Positions 32,790 to 41,869 are shown, numbered from the stretch's first letter. The stretch is DNA of 64,000 bases from DATBGO01 sp963840095 (GCA_963840095.1 CAWIXN010000012.1:930001-994000); one strand, 5' to 3'. Translations and numbers: made by a program. Notes: a model not told the origin generated them from the sequence alone.

Positions 32790-33932
32790 GTGAGCGTGAG
32801 CGGTCCGGCCGCCGTCATCATCCTTGCGGCGGGTGAGGGCACGCGGATGAAGACCCGCATCCCGAAAGTGCTGCACACTGTGTGCGGCCGCACGATGCTC
32901 GATCACGTCGTGGCGGCGGCCAGGGAGCTCGAGCCCGGGCGGCTGATCGTGGTGGTCGGCCGTGGCCGGGGGCAGGTCGCCGCCCATCTCGCCCGGCATG
33001 CCCCGGACGCGGAGATCGTGGTCCAGGACCGGCAGGGCGGCACCGGGCACGCGGTCCGCACGGTGATCGAGGCCGTCGGCCTTATTCACGGAACGGTCGT
33101 GGTGACCTATGCCGATACCCCGCTGCTGCGCGGGGAGACGCTGCAGGATCTCGTCCAGGCGCATCATGCGCAGGGCGCGGCGGTCACGGCGCTCACTGCC
33201 TGCCTCAGCGATCCCACCGGCTACGGCCGGATCGTCCGGGACGCCGACGGCATGTTCGTCGCGATCGTCGAGCAGGCCGATGCCAGCCCCGAGCAGCGTG
33301 CCATCAACGAGATCAACTCGGGCATGTACGCCTTCGATGGCGACCGGCTGGCCGATGCGGTCAAGCGGGTGCCGACCGACAATGCGAAGGGTGAGGAGTA
33401 CCTGACCGACGTGGCCGGCATCCTTCGCGGTGACGGTTACCCGGTGGCCACCGTCCAGTGCCAGGACCCGGAGGAAGTGCTGGGCGTCAACGATCAGGCT
33501 CAGCTGGCCTGGGCGCGACGGGTCCTGAACGAGCGGCTGCTCGGATCGTGGATGCGCGCCGGGGTGACGATCGTCGATCCCGCGAGTACCTGGATCGACG
33601 TCGACGTGACGCTGGAACCTGGCGCCCAGATCGGGCCAGGAACCCAGCTGGAAGGCAGCACTGCTGTGGCCACCGGGGCGCGGATCGGGCCTGGCTGCGT
33701 GCTTCGTGACACCGCCGTAGCTGAGGGCGCCACCGTGGTTCAGTCGTTTTGCGAATCTGCCGAGGTGGGGGCCGGCGCTAGCGTGGGTCCGTTTGCTCAC
33801 TTGACTGCCGGGACGCGGCTGGCGGCGGGCGAGCAGGCAGCCGGTGAAGGCACGGGCGGGAGCGTGACCGACGAGACGAGCACCGGGGGCAACAGCGCCG
33901 CGCCGCGGCACGAGGGAAGGCGGAAGCCGTGA
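32790..33932 (+). CDS. glmU: GlmU uridyltransferase with truncated acetyltransferase domain
   Basis: A 380-residue protein. The N-terminal uridyltransferase domain is intact: LAAGEGTRMKTRIPKVLH, QGGTGHAVR, YADTPLL and NEINSGMYAFD, through about residue 230. The left-handed beta-helix begins (WIDVDVTLEPGAQIGPG, EVGAGASVGPFAHLTAGT) but then breaks into a Gly/Ser/Glu-rich tail. The catalytic and acetyl-CoA part (K/N/Y/H residues, GAGTITCNYDG-type coils) is missing; full-length GlmU has about 460-495 residues. The stop overlaps the prs GTG, leaving no room for the rest in another frame. It should make UDP-GlcNAc from GlcNAc-1-P, but cannot be expected to acetylate GlcN-1-P. Confidence 0.9.
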   Translation: MSVSGPAAVIILAAGEGTRMKTRIPKVLHTVCGRTMLDHVVAAARELEPGRLIVVVGRGRGQVAAHLARHAPDAEIVVQDRQGGTGHAVRTVIEAVGLIHGTVVVTYADTPLLRGETLQDLVQAHHAQGAAVTALTACLSDPTGYGRIVRDADGMFVAIVEQADASPEQRAINEINSGMYAFDGDRLADAVKRVPTDNAKGEEYLTDVAGILRGDGYPVATVQCQDPEEVLGVNDQAQLAWARRVLNERLLGSWMRAGVTIVDPASTWIDVDVTLEPGAQIGPGTQLEGSTAVATGARIGPGCVLRDTAVAEGATVVQSFCESAEVGAGASVGPFAHLTAGTRLAAGEQAAGEGTGGSVTDETSTGGNSAAPRHEGRRKP

Positions 33933-34906
33933 CCGGAATCACCACTACCGGCGAGAAGAAGCTGCTGCTGTTCTCGGGCCGGGCCCATCCCGAGCTGTCC
34001 GGCGAGATCGCCGACGCCCTGGGCATCGAGCCGACCCCGACCATGCTGTCTGACTTCCCTAACGGTGAGATCTTCGTGCGGTTCCTTGAGTCAGTGCGGG
34101 GCTGTGACGCGTTCGTTCTGCAGAGCCACACGGCTCCGATCAATGAATGGATCATGGAGCAGCTGATCATGGTTGATGCCCTCAAGCGGGCATCGGCAAA
34201 ACGGATCACCGTCGTGACCCCGTTCTTCGGCTACGCCCGCCAGGACAAGAAGAGCGCGGGCCGGGAGCCGATCTCGGCCCGCCTGATGGCGGACCTGTTC
34301 GCGACCGCGGGCGCTGACCGGCTCATGGCCGTCGACCTGCACACCGCGCAGATCCAGGGCTTCTTCGACGGCCCGGTCGACCACCTCTTCGCGCTGCCGA
34401 TCCTGGCCTCCTACATCGACGACCGGCTCGAGATGTCGCAGGTCACGGTCGTGGCGCCGGACGCGGGCCGGGTGCGCGTCTGCGAGCGGTGGACCGACCG
34501 GCTCGGCTGCCCGCTGGCGATCATCCACAAGCGCCGCGACCCCGATGCCAATAACCGGGTGAAGGTCCTCGAGGTCGTCGGGCAGGTCAAGGGACGCACC
34601 TGCATCGTGGTCGATGACATGATCGACACTGGTTCGACGATCGTGAACGCCGCCGAGGCGCTGTTCGAGCAGGGCGCCACGCAGGTCATCGTGACGGCGA
34701 CCCATGGCGTGCTGTCCGGCCCGGCGGTGGACTCACTGAAGAACTCGCAGATCAGCGAGGTGATCGTGACGAATACGCTGCCGATCCCGGCCGAGAAGCG
34801 ATTCGACAAGCTCACCGTACTGTCCATTGCGCCGCTGATCGCCCGTGCGATCAACGAGGTTTTCAGCGACGGCTCGGTGACCAGCCTCTTCGACGGCCAG
34901 AGCTGA
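33929..34906 (+). CDS. prs: ribose-phosphate diphosphokinase
   Basis: A 325-residue PRPP synthetase that makes 5-phosphoribosyl diphosphate for purine, pyrimidine, His and Trp synthesis. It shows SDFPNGEIFVRF, TPFFGYARQDKKSAGREPI (ATP site), the flexible-loop metal site AVDLHTAQIQGFFDGPVDH, and the PRPP loop VVDDMIDTGSTI. The length is normal. The GTG start overlaps the glmU stop by four bases, so the two are translationally coupled, a conserved actinobacterial pairing linking nucleotide and cell-wall precursor supply. A GC-rich hairpin follows at 35049-35073. Confidence 0.96.
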   Translation: MTGITTTGEKKLLLFSGRAHPELSGEIADALGIEPTPTMLSDFPNGEIFVRFLESVRGCDAFVLQSHTAPINEWIMEQLIMVDALKRASAKRITVVTPFFGYARQDKKSAGREPISARLMADLFATAGADRLMAVDLHTAQIQGFFDGPVDHLFALPILASYIDDRLEMSQVTVVAPDAGRVRVCERWTDRLGCPLAIIHKRRDPDANNRVKVLEVVGQVKGRTCIVVDDMIDTGSTIVNAAEALFEQGATQVIVTATHGVLSGPAVDSLKNSQISEVIVTNTLPIPAEKRFDKLTVLSIAPLIARAINEVFSDGSVTSLFDGQS

Positions 34907-35368
34907 GGGCCAGGTGACCGCTGTCTCCGCCCCCCCAATCCGAACGGAGCGCAGCGGCCACTAGCTCACCTGCCCTGCGGACTGCGCCCCCGCGAGGCTG
35001 TCCGCAGCCGGATGCAGCGTTTCGGCGTGCTGCCGGTGGCTTGGCCTACTCGCCGCAGCCAATGTGCGGCGAGCGGGCTGATATGAAGTGTGGCAATGAG
35101 GTATTGCGCGCCGATTGAGTGCTGATTGCGCGTGCAGGCCCGGCCGGGTGGTCGGCACGGGCCGCGGCGGCCGCGTCTACCGCCCGACTTCACCCATCTG
35201 TGATGACCCGGTTACCGATAAGCATGAGTGCCGGCGGTTGCGGCCTGATTGAGCGATAATGGAGCGTCTTGGCTCCCCGGCGCTGGTCAGGTGGCAGGGG
35301 GCTCGGGCGGGCGGAATGGTGGGCCGGCACGGAATGGCGGAATTGGCGTTCCTGGACGGGACGGCGTA
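34907..35368. other. intergenic region between prs and the AfsR-like regulator
   Basis: Contains the prs terminator hairpin and, after it, an AT-richer stretch (35085-35250) likely to carry the regulator promoter. An in-frame Gly-rich extension of the regulator opens at TTG 35249 but shows no ribosome-binding site or conservation. No other gene is seen. Confidence 0.45.
35049..35073 (+). terminator. hairpin downstream of prs
   Basis: CTCGCCGCA (35049-35057), 7-nt loop, TGCGGCGAG (35065-35073), a perfect 9-bp stem about 140 bp after the prs stop. No T-tract. Confidence 0.5.
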
Positions 35369-38300
35369 GTGCGGTTCCGGATCCTGGGGCCGCTGGAGGT
35401 CTGGACTGGCCAGGCCTGGCACAGCATCAGCGCGCCCAAGTGGCGGTCGCTCCTGGCCGCCCTGCTGCTCAACCCGGGCCAGGCCGTCTCGGCCGAGCGG
35501 CTGATTGCCGAGCTATGGGGCGAGGACCCGCCAGATAGCGCCCCAAACCTGCTCAGTGTCTACGTGCTCAGGCTGCGCCGTCGGCTCGGCGACGCCGAGG
35601 GCCGCGTTCTCGCCACCCGGGCTCCCGGGTATCAGCTGCAGCTTGGCCCCGATGACCTGGACGCGCGGTCGTTCGAGGAACTGGTCTCACAGGGCAGGCA
35701 GGCGCTTGGCGCGCGGGACCCGCGGCGCGCAGCCATGGTCCTGGCCGAGGCGCTGGCCCTGTGGCGGGGCGTCGCGCTGGCCGACGTGCCGCCTTCTCCG
35801 CTGGTGACCGCCGAGGTGACCAGGCTCGAGGAGTCACGCCTGAACGCCCTGGAGCTGCGAGCTGAAGCCGAGCTCGGCTGCGGGCTGCACGCCCAGCTGG
35901 TACCTGAGCTGCGCAGGCTGATCTCTGACCAGCCGCTCAGGGAAGAGCTCTGGGGCCTGCTCATCCGGGCGCTCGACGGTGCCGGGCGGCACGCTGAGGC
36001 GGTGGCGGCCTACGGGCAGGCCCGCGAGATCATTGCCGATGAGCTCGGCGTGGATCCCGGTGCGGAGCTGCAGCGGCTCTACCAGGCGATACTCACGGCT
36101 AGTCGGCTGCCTGACCTGCGGGGCGCCGCGTCCGCGGCGGCCGCCGAGCCGCGGGCGGCATACCTGGACTCCGCGGCGCAGGAGGGCGCGCCAGCCGCGA
36201 CCGGGCAGACGAGCGGGCCAGCGCCGACGAGCGGGCCAGCTGCGATGGAGCAGGCGAGCGGGCCGGTTCCGGTCCAGGCGGACCGGCCAGCCGCGGCCGG
36301 ACAGCCGTCACCGGTGGCGCCCGCGCAGCTACCCGCCGATGTCGCAGATTTCACCGGCCGCGGGGGCCACGTGGAGCAGCTGCGCCGCCTGCTCACGGAG
36401 GCCCAGCAAGGGGACAACCCGGCCGCGGTGGCGGTGGCGGTGGTGGCAGGCGCGGGGGGCCTGGGCAAGACCGCGCTGGCGGTGCACGCCGCTCACGCCA
36501 TGCGGTCGTCCTTTCCCGATGGCCAGCTCTATGTCAGCCTGCTCGGCGCCAGTCAGCAGCCGTTGCCGCCGGATGAGGTCCTGGCCCGGCTGCTAAGGGA
36601 CCTAGGGGTGGCCGGGGCTCGGATCCCGGTGGCCCAGGATGAGCGCGCCGCACTGTACCGCACCCGGCTGGCCGGGCGGCGGATGCTGATCGTGCTCGAC
36701 GACGCTCAGGATGCCGCCCAGGTCCGGCCGCTGCTGCCGGGGACCTCGTCGTGCGCCGTCATCGTCACCTCCAGGCACCGGCTGCCTGATCTGGCCGGGA
36801 GTCGGCTGATGGATCTCGATGTCCTCGATGAGGATGAGGGCCGCCTGCTGTTCACCAGGATGATCGGAACCGAGCGCGCCGATGATGAGCCGGATGCGGT
36901 ACGCGCCGTCCTGGCCGCCTGCGCTGGCCTTCCGCTGGCCATCCGGATCGCTGGGGCCCGCCTCACCGCACGCCGCGGCTGGAGCGTCGGGACGCTCGCC
37001 GACCGGCTCGCTGACCAGCGGCGCCGGATGGACGAGCTCACGGCGGGGGACCTGGCCATCCGGGCCTGCTTCCAGGTCAGCTTCGACGCCTTGGCCCGCT
37101 CCGAGCGTCCGGACGGCGTGGCTGCGGCGCATGCGTTCCGGCTGCTCGGCGTGTGGCAGGGGCCATCCATCGGGCTGCGTGCCGCCGCCGCCATGATCGG
37201 GCGGCCGGAGGGGCCCGTCGAGGACGCGCTGGAAGTGCTCATCGACGCCAATCTGGTGGACTCCCCGGCCCCTGATCGGTACCGGTTCCATGATCTCCTG
37301 CGCGCGTACGCCGAGGAACGGGCGCTTGCGCAGGAGCCCCCCGAGGCCATCGAGGACGCGGTACGCCGGGTGCTGACGTGGTACCTGCTGACCGCCGACG
37401 CCGCAGCCGGCGCGCTCTCGCCGTACCGGAACCCGGTTCCGCTCGAACCGCCAGAGCCGGGCATCGAGCCGCTGGGTTTCAGCACCGCGGACCAGGCGCT
37501 GCGCTGGTGCGAGACGGAGCGCGCCAACCTGGTGGCCGCCACCCGGCAGGCCGCGGCGCAGGGGCTGCATGACATCGCCTGGAAACTGCCCGTGGCCGCA
37601 ATGATCTGCTTTGAACTGCACGGATACCGGGCGGAGTGGATTACGACCCACCAGATCGCGCTGATCAGCGCACGAGAACTTGGCGACCGGCTCGGCGAGG
37701 CCAGGGCGCTGAACAACCTGGGCATTGTCCTGCACCAGCAGCGGGCCGACGGCGCGGTCGGCTACTTCGAGCGGGCGCTGGCGATTCATCGCGAGATCGG
37801 CGACCGCCGGGGCCAGGCTCAGGCCGCGAACAACCTCGCCTTCAGCTATCGGTTCCTCGGCCGGTACTCCGATGCGGTAGCGGCGCAGCTGGCCGCGCTC
37901 GAGCTGCAGCGTGAGGATGGCCGGAGATACGGCGAAGGGATCGCGCTCTGCAACCTGGGCGAGGCGTACCTGGATCTCGGCCGCCAGGAGGAGGCGATCG
38001 CCCGGTCAACCGAGGCACTGGAGGTGGCCCGCGAGATCGGCTCGGCGCGCCTGGAAGGCTATGCCCACTACAACCTCGGCCGGGCCTACCTGGAACTCGG
38101 CAGTACTGCCGAGGCGATGGGGCTGCTCGAGCAGGCCCTGGCCATTCATGTAAAGGCGGGCGACAAGAACGGCGAGGCTCAGGACCTGCATCAGATCGGT
38201 ATCGCGCACGCCCGAGCCGAGCGGCCCGACCAGGCCCGCGAGGCGTGGACCCGCGCCTGGCACATCTTCGGGACCGTCGGGGACGATCGGCAGGCCGCGG

Positions 38301-38386
38301 AGCTGCGCTCCCGCCTGCGCAACCTCGGGGCAGACCCGGCGCCGACCATATCCGCTGCCGACAGCACGGATAATCAGCATCCGTAA
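35369..38386 (+). CDS. AfsR/SARP-family transcriptional regulator (SARP-NB-ARC-TPR)
   Basis: About 1,005 residues with the complete AfsR layout. The N-terminal OmpR-like winged helix (VRFRILGPLEVW, RSLLAALLLNPGQAVSAERLI, LRLRRRLG) and BTAD helical domain span about residues 1-245. A Gly/Pro/Ala-rich linker follows. The NB-ARC domain has P-loop GAGGLGKTA near residue 360, LIVLDDAQD, and GLPLAIRIAGARL. A C-terminal TPR array (about 770-980) includes ALNNLGIVLHQQ, NLGEAYLDLGRQEEA and YNLGRAYLELGSTAEA. AfsR integrates kinase and metabolite signals and activates secondary metabolism. GTG 35369 gives the usual SARP N-terminus. The small repeat-protein gene directly downstream fits an AfsR-AfsS pair. 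Confidence 0.9.
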   Translation: MRFRILGPLEVWTGQAWHSISAPKWRSLLAALLLNPGQAVSAERLIAELWGEDPPDSAPNLLSVYVLRLRRRLGDAEGRVLATRAPGYQLQLGPDDLDARSFEELVSQGRQALGARDPRRAAMVLAEALALWRGVALADVPPSPLVTAEVTRLEESRLNALELRAEAELGCGLHAQLVPELRRLISDQPLREELWGLLIRALDGAGRHAEAVAAYGQAREIIADELGVDPGAELQRLYQAILTASRLPDLRGAASAAAAEPRAAYLDSAAQEGAPAATGQTSGPAPTSGPAAMEQASGPVPVQADRPAAAGQPSPVAPAQLPADVADFTGRGGHVEQLRRLLTEAQQGDNPAAVAVAVVAGAGGLGKTALAVHAAHAMRSSFPDGQLYVSLLGASQQPLPPDEVLARLLRDLGVAGARIPVAQDERAALYRTRLAGRRMLIVLDDAQDAAQVRPLLPGTSSCAVIVTSRHRLPDLAGSRLMDLDVLDEDEGRLLFTRMIGTERADDEPDAVRAVLAACAGLPLAIRIAGARLTARRGWSVGTLADRLADQRRRMDELTAGDLAIRACFQVSFDALARSERPDGVAAAHAFRLLGVWQGPSIGLRAAAAMIGRPEGPVEDALEVLIDANLVDSPAPDRYRFHDLLRAYAEERALAQEPPEAIEDAVRRVLTWYLLTADAAAGALSPYRNPVPLEPPEPGIEPLGFSTADQALRWCETERANLVAATRQAAAQGLHDIAWKLPVAAMICFELHGYRAEWITTHQIALISARELGDRLGEARALNNLGIVLHQQRADGAVGYFERALAIHREIGDRRGQAQAANNLAFSYRFLGRYSDAVAAQLAALELQREDGRRYGEGIALCNLGEAYLDLGRQEEAIARSTEALEVAREIGSARLEGYAHYNLGRAYLELGSTAEAMGLLEQALAIHVKAGDKNGEAQDLHQIGIAHARAERPDQAREAWTRAWHIFGTVGDDRQAAELRSRLRNLGADPAPTISAADSTDNQHP

Positions 38387-38495
38387 ATGGTCGCCATTTC
38401 CGGGATATCTCTTGATGAAGTCTATTACGATTTCGATCGCCAGTTACCGAGCGTAGGGTCTGGCTCACAGGGGTCAGGCCAGCAAGGGGATGATC

Positions 38496-38729
38496 ATGGA
38501 AGACGCAAGCGCCCCGCAGGCGGGGAAACCTGACCCGTGGAACGACGCGACCGATTCTGGTCCGGAGGCCGAGCCCGCCCCGTGGAACGACACCACGGAC
38601 GCTGGTCCGGAGGCCGAGCCCGCCCCGTGGAACGACACCACGGACGCTGGTCCGGAGGCCGAGCCCGCCCCGTGGAACGACACCACGGACGCTGGTCCGG
38701 AGGCCGAGCCCGCCCCGTGGAATGACTAA
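38496..38729 (+). CDS. 77-residue repeat protein, AfsS-like position
   Basis: A small acidic soluble protein made of four 15-residue repeats (PWNDTTDAGPEAEPA, the first as PWNDATDSGPEAEPA) plus a closing PWND. A short leader MEDASAPQAGKPD precedes them. No signal peptide, cysteines or membrane segment. ATG 38496 has AAGGGG six bases upstream; ATG 38490 abuts it. The gene follows the AfsR-like gene by 109 bp, with a TAGGGT -10-like sequence at 38454-38459. Streptomyces AfsS is likewise a roughly 60-residue repeat protein encoded just after afsR and activated by it; its repeats differ in sequence, so the relation is positional. A multi-core peptide precursor is a less likely alternative, as no modifying enzymes are near. 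Confidence 0.7.
   Translation: MEDASAPQAGKPDPWNDATDSGPEAEPAPWNDTTDAGPEAEPAPWNDTTDAGPEAEPAPWNDTTDAGPEAEPAPWND
38535..38729. repeat. 45-bp tandem repeat, four units plus a partial
   Basis: Units at 38535, 38580, 38625 and 38670 followed by a 12-bp partial unit and the stop. Units 2 to 4 are identical as far as I can read; unit 1 differs at a few bases. No spacers, so not a CRISPR. Confidence 0.9.
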
Positions 38730-38843
38730 CGGCTCAGTTGCGTGACCGGCCGGGCCGGCCTGGCGGCCAGGCCGTTGGCCCTGGCGCGGGCGGATCTGGG
38801 CTAGACTGCGCAGGAAATCTCCCTGTCTTTGAGGAGCCCCACC

Positions 38844-39518
38844 GTGCCCGAGGTACGTATCGACGCCGAACCCCGCACCGAGTTCGGCAAGGGGCCCGCC
38901 CGCCGGGCGCGGCGCGCGGGCAAGGTGCCTGCCGTTCTGTACGGCCACGGGACCGGCACGCGTCATGTCACCGTGCCTGGTCACGATGTCTTGCTGGCGC
39001 TGCGGACGCCGAATGTACTGATCCGGCTGGATGGCCTGCCGGGAGGCAGCCAGCTCGCGCTGCCCAAGGCGGTGCAGCGCGACGCCATCAAGGGCAGCGT
39101 GGAGCACGTCGACCTGATCCTGGTCCGGCGCGGCGAGAAGGTGACGGTCGAGATCCCGGTCCAGGTGACCGGCGAGCTGGTTCCGGACGGACTGCTCGAT
39201 CAGCAGGTCGTCCAGGTGGCGGTCGAGGCCGAGGCCACCAACATCCCGCCGCGCGTCGAGGTGAGCATCGACGGCCTGGCCATAGGTGCGTCGGTGCACG
39301 CCAGTGACCTGGAACTGCCCCGGGGCGTGACCCTCGCGGTCGAGCCCGACGTGCTGATCCTGCACGTGGTCGCGGCGCCCACGGCCGAGCAGTTCGAAGC
39401 CGAACTTGGCGCGGGTGAGGGCGAGGCGGCGGAGGCCCCGGCGGCTGCGGGCGCCGAGCCGGCCCCGGTGCCAGCACCCGAGGGCGAGGCTGCGGCCGAG
39501 CCGGCCGAGCCCTCCTAG
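38844..39518 (+). CDS. rplY: 50S ribosomal protein L25 / general stress protein Ctc
   Basis: A 224-residue L25 of the long Ctc type. The N-terminal 5S-rRNA-binding beta-barrel (RTEFGKGPARRARRAGKVPAVLYG, about residues 1-95) is followed by the TL5 C-terminal domain (VEIPVQVTGELVP..., VEVSIDGLAIGASVHASDLELP). An acidic Ala/Glu/Pro-rich tail closes the protein. GTG 38844 is set by GAGGAG at 38831-38836. It precedes pth, a conserved actinobacterial pair, and sits between the AfsR-like region and pth. Confidence 0.95.
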   Translation: MPEVRIDAEPRTEFGKGPARRARRAGKVPAVLYGHGTGTRHVTVPGHDVLLALRTPNVLIRLDGLPGGSQLALPKAVQRDAIKGSVEHVDLILVRRGEKVTVEIPVQVTGELVPDGLLDQQVVQVAVEAEATNIPPRVEVSIDGLAIGASVHASDLELPRGVTLAVEPDVLILHVVAAPTAEQFEAELGAGEGEAAEAPAAAGAEPAPVPAPEGEAAAEPAEPS

Positions 39519-39569
39519 GCGAGACCGACCTGACCGGCCCGGGCGAACCTGAGCCGAGGTGAGCACTGC

Positions 39570-40163
39570 ATGGCCGACCAGCGGTGGCTGGTAGCCGGGC
39601 TCGGTAACCCGGGCCCGGAGTATGCGGGTAACCGGCATAACGTCGGCTTCATGGTGGCCGATGTGCTCGCCGGGCGGATTGGCGCGCGCTTCAAACGGCA
39701 CAGGTCGCGGGCGCATGTCGCCGAGGGCAGGCTGGCCGGGCTGCCCGTCACGCTGGCCAAGCCGATGTGCTTCATGAACCTGTCGGGCGGTCCGGTCGCG
39801 GCTCTGTGCGGCTTTTACAAGATCCCGCCGGAGCGGGTCGTGATAGTCCACGATGAGCTGGACATCCCGTTTGGCGCGATCAGGCTCAAGCTGGGCGGCG
39901 GGGACAACGGCCATAACGGATTGCGCTCGGTCACCGCCGCGCTTGGAACGCGGGACTACTACCGAACGCGGCTGGGCATCGGCCGGCCAGCGGGCCGGAT
40001 GGACCCGGCCGACTATGTGCTGCACGACTTCTCGGGGGCCCAGCGGGATCAGCTTCCTGAGCTGCTCGATAGCGCCGCGGACGCGGTCACGGTCCTGCTC
40101 GGCGAGGGCCTGGCCGCCGCGCAGAATGGGTTCCATCCTGCCCAGTCGCATGGCGGCGGGTAG
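39570..40163 (+). CDS. pth: peptidyl-tRNA hydrolase
   Basis: A 197-residue Pth that releases peptides from tRNAs dropped off ribosomes. The active-site His/Asn lie in YAGNRHNVGFM. KPMCFMNLSG corresponds to the family KPxTYMNxSG (Thr-Tyr replaced by Cys-Phe). HDELDIPFGAIRLKLGGGDNGHNGLRS holds the catalytic Asp and Asn. The C-terminal segment DYVLHDFSGAQRDQL is typical. It starts 51 bp after rplY and likely shares its transcript. Confidence 0.95.
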   Translation: MADQRWLVAGLGNPGPEYAGNRHNVGFMVADVLAGRIGARFKRHRSRAHVAEGRLAGLPVTLAKPMCFMNLSGGPVAALCGFYKIPPERVVIVHDELDIPFGAIRLKLGGGDNGHNGLRSVTAALGTRDYYRTRLGIGRPAGRMDPADYVLHDFSGAQRDQLPELLDSAADAVTVLLGEGLAAAQNGFHPAQSHGGG

Positions 40164-40327
40164 CGCGATCCGCCGCGCCGCTGGCGTCGTGTCCCAGGCT
40201 GGGTCAGCGGTCCGTTGCCGGGGATGACCGGGTAGCCAATTATCTGTGACCTCTGTGAAAATTGCGGTCAACCTCCCGCTTTGGCCGTGCGTCTTGCTAG
40301 TAGCCCCGTTTAGGGGAACCGGAGGCT

Positions 40328-41830
40328 ATGGCAGCCAGATCCGGCGCGGTGGGAAGGGCGGTGCGAGTGTCAGGTCCGACCGCCGTCACCGGCCCCCGCG
40401 CCGCCGGGCGCAATGCCACCCGGCTGGCCGCGCGCAGCCCCGCCTTGTGGATGCACCGCTACCTGCGCGAGGCGGCGCTGGCGGATGGCCTCTGCGCACT
40501 CGTGGCGGGGCTGCTGGCGTTCGGCGTGCGTTTCGACGGGGACCGGCTGCACGGCCCTTATCTGGCCCTGAGCCTGGCCCTTCCGGTCCTCTGGATGCTG
40601 GTGCTGGCGTTGTTCGGGGGATACGACCCGCGGTTCGTCGGCGTCGGCTCGGACGAGTTCCGCAAAGTCCTGAACGTCGGCGTGGGCCTGACCGCGGCCG
40701 TGGCCATCGTCTCCTATGCCACGCACACCGATGTCGCGCGCGGGTACGTGGTGATCGCGCTGCCCTGCGCCACGCTGTTCGACCTGCTCACCAGGTTCGC
40801 GCTGCGCAAGCGCCTGCACAGGCGCCGGCAGCTCGGCGAGTGCATGCGCAGGACCGTGGTCGTCGGGCACGCGCAGGTGGCCGCTGAACTCACCACCGAG
40901 CTGCGCCGGGAGAACTATCACGGTCTGGAGGTGGTAGCCGCGTGTGTCACCGGCATCACCGGCAATGGCGAGATCGCCGGTATCCCGGTGATCGGCGACC
41001 TCGGCAGCGTTCCCGAGGTCGTGGGCAGGTTCGGCGCCGACACCGTGGCCGTGCTCGCGTGCCCTGAGATGAGCGGAGTCCGGCTCAGGGAACTCGCCTG
41101 GGCGCTGGAGAAGCGCGGGACAGATCTCTGCGTCGCCCCTGCCCTGCTGGATGTCGCCGGACCGCGCACCACGATCAGGCCGGTCGCCGGGCTCCCGTTG
41201 CTGCACATGGATCACCCTGAGTTCACCGGCGCGCGAAGGGTGATCAAGTCAGCTTTCGACAAGGTACTGGCCCTGTCGTCGCTCGCCGTGGCCGCCCCGG
41301 CCTTTATGGCGATTTCCCTCGCCATCTGGATCGGGGACGGCGGTCCGCCATTCTTCAGGCAGACCAGGGTGGGGCAGGACGGCCGGCCGTTCACGGTATT
41401 CAAATTCCGCACCATGGTGCGTGACGCCGAGCAGCGGAAGGCGCAGCTCACCGCAAGCAACGAGTACGACAGCGTGCTCTTCAAGATCCGCAAGGACCCG
41501 CGGATCACCAAGGTCGGCTTCTGGCTGCGCCGCTGGTCGGTGGACGAGCTGCCGCAGCTGTTCAACGTGCTGCTCGGCGACATGTCCATGGTCGGGCCCC
41601 GGCCTGCGCTGCCCGAGGAGGCGGCCGCGTACGGTGAGCAGGTGCGGCGGCGGCTCGCGGTGAAGCCGGGTATCACCGGTCTCTGGCAGGTCAACGGCAG
41701 GTCCGATCTGACCTGGGAGGAGTCGGTCCGGCTGGATCTGCGTTACGTGGAGAACTGGTCGCTCGCTCTGGACCTGCAGATCCTGTGGAAGACGCTGGCG
41801 GCTGTCCTGCGCGGCTCCGGAGCGTACTAG
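40328..41830 (+). CDS. polyprenyl glycosylphosphotransferase (WbaP/WcaJ-type PHPT)
   Basis: A 500-residue polytopic initiating sugar transferase. Four to five membrane segments occupy the first 150 residues. A cytoplasmic Rossmann-like CoA-binding domain (RRTVVVGHAQVAAEL) follows. A further membrane segment near 320 leads to the catalytic domain: FFRQTRVGQDGRPFTVFKFRTM, WSVDELPQLFNVLLGDMSMVGPRPALP and VKPGITGLWQVNGRSDL. It transfers a sugar-1-phosphate from a UDP-sugar to undecaprenyl phosphate, starting exopolysaccharide synthesis. GGAGG lies seven bases before the ATG. It stands at the head of the sulfate-activation genes and about 7 kb before the main polysaccharide cluster. Confidence 0.92.
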   Translation: MAARSGAVGRAVRVSGPTAVTGPRAAGRNATRLAARSPALWMHRYLREAALADGLCALVAGLLAFGVRFDGDRLHGPYLALSLALPVLWMLVLALFGGYDPRFVGVGSDEFRKVLNVGVGLTAAVAIVSYATHTDVARGYVVIALPCATLFDLLTRFALRKRLHRRRQLGECMRRTVVVGHAQVAAELTTELRRENYHGLEVVAACVTGITGNGEIAGIPVIGDLGSVPEVVGRFGADTVAVLACPEMSGVRLRELAWALEKRGTDLCVAPALLDVAGPRTTIRPVAGLPLLHMDHPEFTGARRVIKSAFDKVLALSSLAVAAPAFMAISLAIWIGDGGPPFFRQTRVGQDGRPFTVFKFRTMVRDAEQRKAQLTASNEYDSVLFKIRKDPRITKVGFWLRRWSVDELPQLFNVLLGDMSMVGPRPALPEEAAAYGEQVRRRLAVKPGITGLWQVNGRSDLTWEESVRLDLRYVENWSLALDLQILWKTLAAVLRGSGAY

Positions 41831-41869
41831 CCTGCTGCCTGGCGGATCTACCCACGGAGAGCACCCGTA

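Noticed and set aside
38535..38729. Possible CRISPR array
   Set aside because: Repeats are contiguous 45-bp units without spacers and keep an open frame with its own ribosome-binding site.
38496..38729. Ribosomally synthesised peptide precursor with multiple PWND cores
   Set aside because: No ATP-grasp, YcaO, lanthionine or radical SAM modifying enzyme, protease or exporter within reach; the AfsR-adjacent position explains it better.
37842..40271. An 809-codon minus-strand reading spanning the AfsR-like, repeat, rplY and pth region
   Set aside because: It is antisense to several well-supported genes, its repeats mirror the 45-bp DNA repeats, and no domain is recognisable; a GC-rich frame artefact.
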